Of a DNA stretch of 11,065 nucleotides, positions 1 through 7,826 are shown piece after piece (positions within the stretch are counted from its first letter, which is position 1; every line of letters begins with the position of its first letter). Location: NCBI GenBank assembly GCA_021200075.1, contig JAJQGZ010000151.1:1-11065 (forward strand), given 5' to 3'. The notes under the pieces were generated by a model that made no database searches, was not told where the DNA came from, and saw only the letters and a list, made by a program, of their open reading frames with translations. This stretch comes from Clostridiales bacterium. Its GTDB lineage: Bacteria; Bacillota; Clostridia; Oscillospirales; Acutalibacteraceae. A program made the translations under genes and the position numbers.

Positions 1-736
1 ATTATTTGGTTATTATCTTCTTATTTTTCTTTTTACACCAAACAAAGAAGCAAATGGTGTTCTGATGAAAATTTCATTTACTACAAACAACAATATTGTT
101 ATAAACAGAAACAGCACTGTTAAATTTAAAATTTGACTTGATAAGTTTTTGTCGGGTTCAAATCCTATAACAGGCCAAATATAACGCAGTATAAAAAATT
201 CTATCTGCTTATGCGGAATAAAAAAGGTCATCGAACTCTTTCCGCAATATACAAAAGACTTTGCAGTAAATAAATTTGAAAATATAATGATAGCAAAAAT
301 TCCGCAAAACGCAGAAATTAGCATTAAAGTAGGGTTGCAATAATTGCAATTCCACATATTTATCGATTTATCTGAAATTTTATAATTAACAGTACCGACA
401 GATATATTTAGTGCAGATAGTGCAAAAAACAAAACTATCAACTTTATTTTTGGCAACGGCAATAATCTATGTAAAATTTTATTGTTTTTCTTTAATATAT
501 AACCAACAGAAAAGAAAATCAGTGCCATACATGCCACATCTGCATTAAACCAAAGTTCTTCATAACCCAATTTGTAATAAAAATAAAATCCTGCAAACAA
601 TCCAATTAATATTAGAAGTAAAATCCAATCCTTGTCTTTAGAAAGTTTCATAATGGTAAATGCAAGTATATGCACCACTAAAAGAGCGGACAAAAACCAA
701 ATAGGCCCGGTTTCGGGTCTGCTCATAGTTAAAAAG

Positions 737-770
737 TTTAAATCATCTTTATATTTAAATCATCTTTATA
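737..770. repeat. 17-bp exact tandem duplication inside the acyltransferase gene
   Basis: The unit tttaaatcatctttata occurs at 737-753 and again at 754-770 with no mismatch. Seventeen is not a multiple of three, so it shifts the acyltransferase frame. With one copy removed, and the 10-bp duplication also removed, the coding frame is continuous. Confidence 0.95.
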
Positions 771-835
771 ATTTATTTTGTTATCAGATATATAATCTAT
801 AAGCATCTCGGGTAAAATAAACAAAAATATTGCCC

Positions 836-855
836 ATGCCCAATAATGCCCAATA
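836..855. repeat. 10-bp exact tandem duplication inside the acyltransferase gene
   Basis: The unit atgcccaata occurs at 836-845 and 846-855 without mismatch. It adds one base modulo three and throws the acyltransferase reading frame into the TGA stop at 784-786. Together with the 17-bp duplication the net gain is 27 bp, which is why the two surviving halves lie in the same frame. Confidence 0.95.
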
Positions 856-1170
856 AAGAATAGATATTCTTTTTATTTCATCTAAAACAAATTTTTTTAC
901 ATTTTTCATATAGCTGTTGAAAACAAAACCGGATATGAAAAATAAAAGCGGTACGTGAAAAGTATAAATCATCGCTTTTAAATAAGGAAAATCATTAGAA
1001 AAATGTACAAGTATAACAAGAATTACTCCTACACCCCTTGCCATATCGACCCATGCCACTCTTTTATCGGCTTTTAATTGCATACTTTGTGGATTAACAA
1101 CTACCTCACTCATATAAAACCTCCGCACATAAAATAAATTTTGCCTGCTCATTGGCTTAAATAAATATAA

Positions 1171-1213
1171 AAAGGCAGAGCCGTAATGATTAAGTCAAAA
1201 CGGTTCTGCCTTT
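1171..1213 (-). terminator. leader hairpin with terminator form, upstream of the acyltransferase
   Basis: The arms 1171-1184 (aaaggcagagccgt) and 1200-1213 (acggttctgccttt) pair over 14 positions with one G-U pair around a 15-base loop. Read on the minus strand the hairpin is followed by a U run and then AU-rich sequence, the form of an intrinsic terminator; on the plus strand the tail is less uniform. It lies about 57 bases before the acyltransferase start, where there is no upstream minus-strand gene to terminate. It may therefore be a transcription attenuator in the leader, or the end of a small RNA. No competing antiterminator was demonstrated. Confidence 0.6.
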
Positions 1214-1316
1214 ATCCTTTATATAGTAAGTAAAAGCCAGCTGTTAAACGGGCGGCATAATTATTTATTATATACTCATAATATGAAATATTTTTCAAAA
1301 TTCCCACCCAATTCAT

Positions 1317-1360
1317 AATTACTAATTTAATTATAGATAATTACTAATTTGATTATAGCA
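1317..1360. repeat. imperfect 22-bp tandem repeat in the divergent spacer
   Basis: Two 22-bp units, 1317-1338 and 1339-1360, agree at 19 of 22 positions and share aattactaattt followed by attatag. The repeat lies between the divergent acyltransferase and fucosidase genes. In the rest of 1153-1487 I see only the leader hairpin, AT-rich DNA and the fucosidase promoter, with no RNA gene or small coding frame. Confidence 0.8.
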
Positions 1361-1451
1361 AATACGCATAAGATTTGTCAATAGTAAAGGAGCCATAAAA
1401 AGTTGGTGTTAATTGCATAACAATACAAACATTTATATTAATATTACACTC

Positions 1452-1481
1452 TTGAAATGCGGAACGGGGATATGATACAAT
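1452..1481 (+). promoter_or_regulatory. probable sigma-A promoter of the GH95 fucosidase
   Basis: TTGAAA (1452-1457) and TACAAT (1476-1481) are 18 bases apart, and the -10 box has the extended form TGaTACAAT. The expected start of transcription, about 7 bases beyond the -10 box, falls close to the ATG at 1488, so the message would have little or no leader. Confidence 0.55.
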
Positions 1482-1487
1482 GGCAGT

Positions 1488-3572
1488 ATGAAGAATTTAT
1501 TATTTTACAAAAAGAAAGCGCACTGTTTTGAACAGGCGCTGCCGATAGGAAACGGGCGAATAGGCGCAATGGTTTTCGGCAATCTCAAAAAAGAGAGAAT
1601 TGCGCTCAACGAGGACACTCTTTGGTCGGGCTATCCGAGGAATTATAATAAAAAGGACGCTCACGAATATCTCGGTGAAGCACGCAAGGCATTGCTTAAC
1701 AAGGAATATGACAGGGCAAAAGAAATCATCAACCGAGATATGCACGGTCACTGGAGTGAATCGTATCTTCCGTTCGGCGATTTGATTATCGAGTACAAGG
1801 GCGTACCGAAATCGGACTACCGCATGAGCCTTGACATATTAACGGGTATTGCGAAAGCCGAGGCTTACGGCTTTTGCGAAAGCGTATTTGTTTCCCACCC
1901 ATCACAGCTTATGGTTATAAACATCAAGAGTGAAATCGGCGTTAGCTTTACGGTAAAATTTGACAGTCAGCTTTGTCACAATATAAAAACTGAGGAAGAC
2001 ACACTGCTGATTACAGGTCAGGCGCCCGAAGTGTGTATGCCGCCGTACCACAATAAGGGAGAAGCGATTGTTCAAGGAGACAAGGGAATTAAATTCTGCG
2101 GTGCAGTGAAAATAATCGGCAACGCTCAATTTTCCGACAGCTCAATAATTGTGAATAATCAAAAAGAAACAACTCTTTTGGTTTCCCTTGCAACATCGTA
2201 TATTGATTTTAAAACAATGCCGACAGCCGACGCAAAAATGCGTGCGATGAGCTATTTTGACAACATCAAGCCGTATGAAGCGTTACTCAAGGAGCATACA
2301 AAGGATTTTTCGGCTTTATTCAACCGTGTTAAATTTGAGCTTGAAGGCGGATATGAGGACTTGCCGACCGATAAAAGAATCAGGAGAATGAATAAAAAAG
2401 GCGACGATTACGCCCTTATTGCACTGCTGTTCCAATATGGAAGATACCTGACAATATCGGCATCAAGACCGAAAACGACGGCGATGAACCTACAGGGAAT
2501 ATGGAATACAAAGCTCCGTGCGCCGTGGTCGTCGAACTACACAATCAATATCAACACGCAGATGAATTACTGGTGTACGGACACGGCTAATCTTTCCGAA
2601 TGCTTTGAACCGCTTACAGACCTTGTTAAAAAGCTTGCGGAAAACGGCAAGACAACAGCAAAGGATTATTACGCCTGCAACGGCTTTTGCGCACACCACA
2701 ACAGCGACATATGGGGTATGACATACCCGGCGGGATTCCCCGACGGCGACGGAGATTCAACGCAATATGCTCCGTGGTGTACGAGTACGCCGTGGCTTTT
2801 AAATCAGCTTTATGAGCATTATCTGTACACCCTTGACGAGGAATACAAAAAAGAAATCAAAGAGCTGTTTGCCGGCTGCCTTGATTTTTACAAGGATTTT
2901 TTGATTGAACAAAACGGCGAAGTAATTACCTGCCCGTCAATCAGCCCGGAAAATGCTTTCATCGACAAAGGCGTGCGTTCGCCAATTACATATATGCCGT
3001 CAATGGACAGGGAAATACTTTTTGACTTTTTTGAAAATTGCAGGGAACTCGGTCTTGACGCACCTGTTATCAATCAGGTTGAGCCTGCCGAGGACGGAAG
3101 AATACCTGAATGGGCGGAAAATTTTGAAGAAACGGAAATCGAACATCGCCATGTGAGCCATTTATACTGCGTTTATCCGTCAAGGTACAGACAAAGCGAG
3201 GAGATAAACAGTGCGACTGAAAAATCGCTGATTAAAAGAGGATTCGGCGGAACAGGCTGGTCGCTCGGGTGGAAAATTTGCCTTTGGGCGAGGCTCGGCA
3301 ACGCCGAAAACGCATATCGGCTGATTAAACAGCAACTTACATATATCAATCCAAGAATTAATATTCATTATAGCGGAGGCGGCTCATATCCGAATTTATT
3401 TGACGCTCACCCGCCGTTTCAAATCGACGGCAATTTCGGCGTTACGGCAGGGATTGCGGAAATGCTGATAAGCCGTAAGTTGCCGAAAGAATGGAGCGGC
3501 AAAATCAGAGGGATTAAAACCTACGGCGGAAAAGAAATTGAATATAGTTTTAAAGACGGAAAAATTATTTGA
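1488..3572 (+). CDS. GH95 family alpha-L-fucosidase
   Basis: This 694-residue protein is a glycoside hydrolase family 95 enzyme, an inverting exo-fucosidase that typically releases alpha-1,2-linked L-fucose from host or plant glycans. The N-terminal beta domain opens with the family motif EQALPIGNGRIGAMVFGN, then NEDTLWSG; the barrel holds NLQGIWNTKLRAPWSSNY, HHNSDIWG, RGFGGTGWSLGWKICLWARL and FDAHPPFQIDGNFG. By comparison with the Bifidobacterium enzyme AfcA, likely catalytic residues are the pair Asn354 and Asn356 (NIN), the acid Glu488 (SPEN) and Asp647 (QIDGN). There is no signal peptide, so it should act in the cytoplasm on imported oligosaccharides. The start at 1488 fits the family N-terminus and an in-frame stop at 1473 excludes an earlier one; no Shine-Dalgarno site lies in the last 17 bases before it. 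The gene stands alone and is intact between two decayed neighbours. Some GH95 members act on L-galactosides instead. Confidence 0.94.
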   Translation: MKNLLFYKKKAHCFEQALPIGNGRIGAMVFGNLKKERIALNEDTLWSGYPRNYNKKDAHEYLGEARKALLNKEYDRAKEIINRDMHGHWSESYLPFGDLIIEYKGVPKSDYRMSLDILTGIAKAEAYGFCESVFVSHPSQLMVINIKSEIGVSFTVKFDSQLCHNIKTEEDTLLITGQAPEVCMPPYHNKGEAIVQGDKGIKFCGAVKIIGNAQFSDSSIIVNNQKETTLLVSLATSYIDFKTMPTADAKMRAMSYFDNIKPYEALLKEHTKDFSALFNRVKFELEGGYEDLPTDKRIRRMNKKGDDYALIALLFQYGRYLTISASRPKTTAMNLQGIWNTKLRAPWSSNYTININTQMNYWCTDTANLSECFEPLTDLVKKLAENGKTTAKDYYACNGFCAHHNSDIWGMTYPAGFPDGDGDSTQYAPWCTSTPWLLNQLYEHYLYTLDEEYKKEIKELFAGCLDFYKDFLIEQNGEVITCPSISPENAFIDKGVRSPITYMPSMDREILFDFFENCRELGLDAPVINQVEPAEDGRIPEWAENFEETEIEHRHVSHLYCVYPSRYRQSEEINSATEKSLIKRGFGGTGWSLGWKICLWARLGNAENAYRLIKQQLTYINPRINIHYSGGGSYPNLFDAHPPFQIDGNFGVTAGIAEMLISRKLPKEWSGKIRGIKTYGGKEIEYSFKDGKII

Positions 3573-3581
3573 TTAACATTA

Positions 3582-3611
3582 AAAAGCGGGCGAAATAAAT
3601 CGTCCGCTTTT
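3582..3611. terminator. two-way terminator between convergent genes
   Basis: The arms 3582-3593 (aaaagcgggcga) and 3600-3611 (tcgtccgctttt) form a 12-pair stem with one G-U pair and a loop of 6 bases. The A-rich and T-rich ends make it work on both strands. It follows the fucosidase stop by 9 bases and meets the ancestral stop of the minus-strand GTPase pseudogene (3611-3613). Confidence 0.85.
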
Positions 3612-6151
3612 CAATGTGTCTTTGCGATAATATTTCTTATGTCTTCCTCCGCCTACTCAACCTCGAAAAGAAACTCTTTTGACGAGACACGCAAGGCGCC
3701 GTTGCCGAGAATGATAAGCTGTTCGAGTGCATCCGATGTAACAACACGAACCTTGTTGGTTTTAGCCAGTTTATAAGAAACTTTTTCGATATACATATCC
3801 GCAGTTTCGGCTTCCTTGGTATAAACAATGGTTATATTATTCACCTTTTCAACTTCCTTAACATTGCCTTTAACTTTATAAGCATCAAAAACGAGGATTA
3901 CATTGCACTTTTTATACCCCTGATAATTGCAAAGAATATTTATCAACACGCTCCTTGCGCCGTCAATATTATCCTGCGCAAGTTCATTAAGCTTTTCCCA
4001 GGAAAAGATTACATTGTAACCGTCAACAAGCAGATACTCCGTGCCGTCATATTTGGAAGCGGACGAGCGTTTATATTTTTTCGTATCCGTACTTTCGGTA
4101 AGATTAAAATGCTTTTGAGCAATATTACCCGTGCAGCTCTTAACAGGCCCGTAGATCTGCTCGAAAATCTGTATAAGCTCTTTGTCAAGAGCAAAAAGGT
4201 CTCCCCTGTTCTTTGAATAAGACTTTATGCGCTCGGCAGATGCATATGACTTTTAACCTCGTCCCATTTGACGGTATAACCGGCTCCGTGCGAGCAAAAG
4301 ACGGAATCACAGGGATTGTCCGAATCGGTGTTACAGTCATAGCCAATTCGGGCTATAATCTCGTCAGTATTATGGCACGGCTCATATCCTTTCAAAGAAC
4401 AGGAAAGTCTGCCTCTGCCGTGGGTATATTTTGTAACCTCTCTTGCGTAATCGTGCATTTCATAAACCGGAACGGTACCTTTTATAACTGCAAAATCTCC
4501 GACCGTCTGCGCAGGGTCGAAACTGCCGAACATACGCTGAATATTCGACATTGCCCTGCCGGTATTTTCAGCAGGAATCTCAAACGTAAATTCATAAACC
4601 GGTTCGAGCAAAATACTTTCAGCCGAGCGTAAACCCTGCCTGACAGCCCTGTATGTAGCTTGCCTGAAATCTCCGCCCTCGGTATGCTTTGGATGCGCTT
4701 TGCCGGAAGCGAGGATAATTTCCATATCCGTTATCGGCGAATCGGTGAGAACGCCGATATGCGTTTTTTCATACAAATGAGTGAGTATAAGCCTCTGCCA
4801 TTTTTTTATCAAGCGTATCTTCACGGCACTACGATTTAAACACAAGACCGCTGTTTCGCTTACCGGGCTTTAGAATAAGGTGAATCTCGGCATAATGACG
4901 CAAAGGTTCAAAATGCCCGATACCCTCAACGGTTTGAGCAATGATTTCTTTATATATAATGCTCCCCTACGAGAACGAAGCGTCAATGCCGAGACGCTCT
5001 TTAATTACAGATTGCAAAACTTCAAGCTGAATATCGCCCATAAGCTGAAGCTGATTTTTCGACAAACGGTTATTCCAAATGACCTTTAGCTGAGGGTCTT
5101 CACTTTCGAGAATACGCATTTTTTTTCAAGTGCAGTATGAGCGTCAACACCGTCGAGAAGCCGCAAGCCGTATGTCAAAACAGGCTCAAGCACAGACATA
5201 TCCGCATTTTTTTGAGTGCCCAAACCGTCGCCGCACTGCGCAAAGGTAATACCGGTAACGGCGCAGACGGTGCCTGCGTCGGCTTCATCAACGGTATTGA
5301 ACTTTTCGCCGGAATAAATGCGTATTTGATTAACCTTCTCCGAGTTGACATTTTTATCGCTTTTTAAAATTTCCCTTACTTTAAGACTTCCTCCGGTGAT
5401 TTTCATAAAAGTAAGGCACTGTCCCCTGTCCTCGGAAATTTTATAAACCTTGCCTGCAAAATCCACAGAATAGCTTGGCATTTTGGTATATTCATAAAGG
5501 CACTGCAAAAACTCATCAACGCCCGTCAGCTTCAATGCAGAGCCGAACATAAACGGAAAAATCTTCCTGCTCTTGATTGCGGCTATGACATCGGATTTTT
5601 CAAGCGAATTTTTTCATAGTATTTATTCAGAAGATTTTCGTCGCAAAGGGCAATATCCTCATAAAATTTTGATTTATCACTGCCGGCGAAATCCACACAG
5701 CCGTCGCTGAGCTTTGATTTGAGTTCAAAAGCAATATGCCCGCAATCAGCGCCGTCCAAATCGGTTTTGTTGACAAAAATAAAGCACGGCACATTATATT
5801 TTGCGAGAAGTTTCCAAAGAGTTTGAGTGTGGCTTTGAATGCCGTCGGTTGCGCTGATAACCAAAACGGCATAATCAAGCACCTGCAAGGTCCGTTCGGT
5901 CTCCGACGAAAAATCAACATGGCCCGGGGGTATCAAGCAGAGTGAACTGGGTATCATTATATTTAAGCACCGCCTGCTTTGAAAAAATTGTGATTCCCCT
6001 GTCCCTTTCAAGTGAGAAAGGTCAAAAAAAGAATCACGATGATCCACTCTGCCGAGCTTTGCAATATTGCCGGAACGGTACAGCAATGCCTCGGAAAGAG
6101 TTGTTTTGCCGGAATCAACATGAGCTAATATTCCGACAACATTTTTTTCAT
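3611..6151 (-). pseudogene. TetM-like translation GTPase with C-terminal NYN (YacP-like) domain, heavily degraded
   Basis: Read from 6151 downward, the pieces rebuild one protein: MKKNVVGILAHVDSGKTTLS (P-loop), LGRVDH, DRGITIFSKQAVL, DTPGHVDFSSETERTLQVLD, VNKTD, KVIWNNRLSKNQLQLMGDIQ, HTEGGDFRQATYRAVRQGL, KYTHGRGRLSCSLKGYEPCH, then a NYN domain with YLLVDGYNVIFSWE, NYQGYKK, VFDAYKVKG and TKEAETADMYIEK. This is the EF-G-like ribosome-protection fold fused to a YacP-like putative RNase. Lesions seen: base loss in the A-tract at 6142-6148, loss of G near 6009, extra base near 5921, loss at 5609-5614, loss at 5119-5126, TAG at 4967-4969, TAG at 4829-4831, extra A at 4801-4807, loss near 4235, and probably TAG at 3653-3655. 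After that last TAG a further 13 codons lead to TGA at 3611-3613. Repair of the indels gives 2544 bases, exactly 848 codons with stop, a good internal check. Such chromosomal TetM-like proteins are not proven resistance determinants. Confidence 0.92.
3653..4240 (-). other. intact NYN-domain segment of the GTPase pseudogene
   Basis: This is the longest open stretch that keeps the C-terminal half, running from ERIKSYSKNRGDLFALDKEL through the NYN/PIN-like fold to ALRVSSKEFLFEVE. The acidic residues expected of the fold are present in LLVDGYN, VFDAY, ETADMYIE and TSDALEQ. It has no convincing start codon or ribosome site of its own; the ATG at 3947-3949 would cut off the first strand of the domain. 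It is recorded to show where the enzymatic-looking part lies, not as an expressed gene. Confidence 0.7.
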
Positions 6152-6179
6152 TTTCTCTCTTCGCTTTCCAAATTAATTT

Positions 6180-6223
6180 TTCGTATATTTTTACGGTAAA
6201 GTTCGTATATTTTTACGGTAAAG
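6180..6223. repeat. exact 22-bp tandem duplication with an inverted-repeat core
   Basis: The unit at 6180-6201 is repeated without mismatch at 6202-6223. Each unit contains tttacggtaaa, an 11-base near-palindrome (TTTAC, one base, GTAAA). The repeats lie in the expected 5' leader of the minus-strand GTPase pseudogene, about 30-70 bases before its start codon. Confidence 0.93.
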
Positions 6224-6236
6224 ATTATTTTAATAT

Positions 6237-6266
6237 ATTTTAATTTTAATTTAATTTTAATGTCAA
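6237..6266 (-). promoter_or_regulatory. probable promoter of the GTPase pseudogene
   Basis: On the minus strand TTGACA (complement of 6261-6266) and TAAAAT (complement of 6237-6242) are 18 bases apart in an AT-rich stretch. Transcription would begin near 6230 and give a leader of about 78 bases that carries both 22-bp repeats. The -35 box is a perfect match to consensus; the -10 box has one mismatch. Confidence 0.6.
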
Positions 6267-6294
6267 TCGCCGCAAGAATACAGAAGAAAAAGGG

Positions 6295-6322
6295 TTTACA
6301 AAATACAAAGGCGTGATACAAT
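6295..6322 (+). promoter_or_regulatory. probable promoter of the tannase-like gene
   Basis: TTTACA (6295-6300) and TACAAT (6317-6322) are 16 bases apart, with TGa directly before the -10 box as an extended -10 element, the same TGATACAAT seen before the fucosidase. Transcription would start near 6329, leaving a leader of about 37 bases before the GGAGG (6355-6359) and the ATG at 6366. Confidence 0.6.
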
Positions 6323-6365
6323 AAAACCATACGGCGACAAATAATAACTTGTGCGGAGGCAGAAA

Positions 6366-6483
6366 ATGTATTTTGACAAAAACGCTTATAACGACAAAAC
6401 GGTTATAATAAACGAAAAAATTTCACTATCGAGCTTACAAAAATATTGTTTATGTTGACAAACCGATAGCCGATTTTCACAAA
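6366..6483 (+). other. frameshifted N-terminal coding segment of the tannase-like gene
   Basis: ATG at 6366 has an ideal GGAGG 6 bases upstream and begins MYFDKNAYNDKTVIINEK, then runs into TGA after 31 codons. The neighbouring frame reads YRAYKNIVYVDKPIADFHK straight into the Met at 6484. One extra A in the run 6415-6420 explains the break: with five As instead of six the two join as NEKFHYRAYKN. The repaired protein would have 39 more residues than the open frame from 6484, 463 in all, close to the 469 of Lactobacillus plantarum tannase. The ATG at 6484 lacks a ribosome site, so the natural start was 6366. Confidence 0.82.
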
Positions 6484-7758
6484 ATGAACATATATGTACC
6501 GAAAGCATATTACGACAAGAAGAGCATAGACGGCTACACTTTAAAAACCGCTCCGATTTTTATGCCCAATTCCGTCGGAGGATATTGCCCCGGGAAAACG
6601 GAAAATCCGTCGGAAAGCAAGGCAATCTTAACGGCTTTGAGACACGGGTTTATTGTTGCTTCACCTGCGATCAGGGGAAGAACGCTTAAAAACAGGAACA
6701 AAAATAATCACGGCAAGGCTCCTGCTTGCATAGTAGATTACAAGGCGGCGGTAGGTTTTTTGCATAAATTTGCAGACATACTGCCCGGAGACGACAATAA
6801 AATAATTACAAACGGGACAAGCGCAGGCGGAGCATTGTCCTGCCTAATCGGCGTGACCGGCAATCACCTGGATTACAAAGAACATCTGCGCGAAATCGGA
6901 GCCGCAGAAGAAGACGACAGCATTTTTGCATCGTCCTGCTACTGCCCAATTACTAATCTCGGCAATGCCGACGCCGCATACGAGTGGCAGTTTGACGGAA
7001 TTTACGATTACTGTAAAAGCAGAATCCTAACTCCGAAAAGTGATAAAAATATCAACTCTTTATTGAAACGCACAATGAATGAGGAAAGAATAAAAATATC
7101 AAAAGAAGAATGTGCGTTATTCACGACTTATATAAACAGTTTAAATTTGAAAGATGAAGATGGGAAACCACTCACCCTTGATGAAAACGAAAACGGTACT
7201 TTTAAGGAATATATAAAATCCGTTATACTGTCCTCCGCACAGGAAGTGCTGGATAAAGGCGTAGATTTGACGGGCAAAAAATGGCTTGATGTGTGTGGCG
7301 GAAAAGCGGTTGCAATGGATTTTTACGGGTACGCAAAAGATATTACGAGAATGAAAACGGCATCCGCATTTGACGATATAACAATGACAAGCACTGAGAA
7401 TAATTTGTTCGGCGACAAATATAACGATTATGCGCATTTTACAAAATACAGCACTTGCCACAGCACTGCAAACGGCAAAACGGCTCAAAAGAAAATAATC
7501 AAAATGCTCAACCCGATGTATTATATCGAAGATGAAAAAGCCGAAAGCGCAAAGTATTTTCGCATAAGACACGGAGAGCGGGACAGGGATACATCAATAG
7601 CAATTTCCGCAATTCTCAGTCTGAAGCTCAAAGAAATCGGCTGCAATGTGGATTATGCCGCACCGTGGGATATTCCTCATTCCGGGGATTATGATTTAGA
7701 CGAATATGATTTAGATGAATTATTTGCGTGGATAAACAAAATTGTAAAAGAGGGATAA
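6484..7758 (+). CDS. tannase-like (subtype B) alpha/beta hydrolase, N-terminus frameshifted
   Basis: The open frame of 424 residues belongs to the alpha/beta hydrolases related to bacterial subtype B tannases, which cleave galloyl or similar phenolic esters. Visible are the oxyanion-side segment IRGRTLKNRN, the nucleophile elbow GTSAGG with Ser113, YCPITNLGNADAAYEWQFDG, and the C-terminal HGERDRDTS and PWDIPHSGDYDLDE. The likely triad is Ser113, Asp367 and His399; the spacing (254 and 32 residues) is almost that of TanLpl (Ser163, Asp419, His451). No signal peptide is seen in the open frame or in the lost N-terminus, so a cytoplasmic enzyme is likely. A 15-bp in-frame tandem duplication repeats YDLDE near the end. 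Because of the A-tract slip before it, expression depends on initiation at the weak ATG 6484 or on slippage, so it may be a recent pseudogene. Substrate is not certain; feruloyl or other aryl esters are possible. Confidence 0.82.
   Translation: MNIYVPKAYYDKKSIDGYTLKTAPIFMPNSVGGYCPGKTENPSESKAILTALRHGFIVASPAIRGRTLKNRNKNNHGKAPACIVDYKAAVGFLHKFADILPGDDNKIITNGTSAGGALSCLIGVTGNHLDYKEHLREIGAAEEDDSIFASSCYCPITNLGNADAAYEWQFDGIYDYCKSRILTPKSDKNINSLLKRTMNEERIKISKEECALFTTYINSLNLKDEDGKPLTLDENENGTFKEYIKSVILSSAQEVLDKGVDLTGKKWLDVCGGKAVAMDFYGYAKDITRMKTASAFDDITMTSTENNLFGDKYNDYAHFTKYSTCHSTANGKTAQKKIIKMLNPMYYIEDEKAESAKYFRIRHGERDRDTSIAISAILSLKLKEIGCNVDYAAPWDIPHSGDYDLDEYDLDELFAWINKIVKEG
7690..7719. repeat. 15-bp in-frame tandem duplication in the tannase-like gene
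   Basis: Units 7690-7704 and 7705-7719 agree at 14 of 15 positions (tatgatttaga-c/t-gaa) and encode YDLDE twice. The duplication keeps the frame and lies seven codons or fewer beyond the proposed catalytic His399. Confidence 0.85.
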
Positions 7759-7779
7759 AATCTTCGGCACGCATATAAA

Positions 7780-7799
7780 AATTTGCACTAATTTGCACT
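7780..7799. repeat. 10-bp exact tandem duplication after the tannase-like gene
   Basis: The unit aatttgcact is present at 7780-7789 and 7790-7799 without mismatch, directly before the terminator hairpin in the short spacer between two convergent genes. Confidence 0.85.
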
Positions 7800-7823
7800 T
7801 TCAGCCTCGGCTGAAATTATTTT
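7799..7823 (+). terminator. terminator of the tannase-like gene
   Basis: The arms tttcagc (7799-7805) and gctgaaa (7810-7816) form a tight hairpin with a 4-base loop, followed by ttatttt on the plus strand. It lies 40 bases after the tannase-like stop and just before the stop of the convergent phosphodiesterase gene (7827-7829). On the minus strand the tail is less T-rich, so it may serve that gene only weakly. Confidence 0.75.
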
Positions 7824-7826
7824 CGC

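Larger units (their letters stand above)
13..1113 (-). pseudogene. acyltransferase-3 family membrane O-acyltransferase, broken by two tandem duplications
   Basis: Members of this family are multi-pass membrane enzymes that usually move acetyl groups onto sugars or cell-surface polymers. The N-terminal piece (1113 down to 784, 109 residues) has the family opening WVDMARGVGVILVILVHFS (His37) and FHVPLLFFISGFVFN. The C-terminal piece (726 down to 13, 237 residues) begins at the mid-protein motif GPIWFLSALLVVH and is strongly hydrophobic throughout. The start at 1113 is chosen because GGAGG lies 6 bases upstream (1120-1124 complement); the longer ATG at 1152 has no such site. Two exact tandem duplications, 10 bp at 836-855 and 17 bp at 737-770, shift the frame and cause a TGA at 784-786. 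Taking out one copy of each gives an uninterrupted frame of 357 residues whose join reads YWAWAIFLFILPEML, then INYKDDLNFLTMSRPETGP. The acceptor substrate cannot be told. It could be a pseudogene or a switched-off phase-variable gene. Confidence 0.87.

Noticed and set aside
13..1152. Two separate small membrane protein genes
   Set aside because: The second piece begins in mid-family motif, has no ribosome site before its ATG at 726, and both pieces join perfectly when the two duplications are removed.
4213..4632. 139-residue plus-strand frame
   Set aside because: It lies antisense to conserved TetM-like sequence and has no family resemblance or good start; a shadow frame.
3611..6151. Active tetracycline resistance gene
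   Set aside because: The frame is broken many times, and the NYN-fused chromosomal relatives are not established resistance determinants.
6084..6330. Short frames in the AT-rich spacer (6148-6330 minus, 5942-6199 plus)
   Set aside because: Low-complexity AT-rich translation with no ribosome sites; the spacer is better explained by divergent promoters and the 22-bp repeat.
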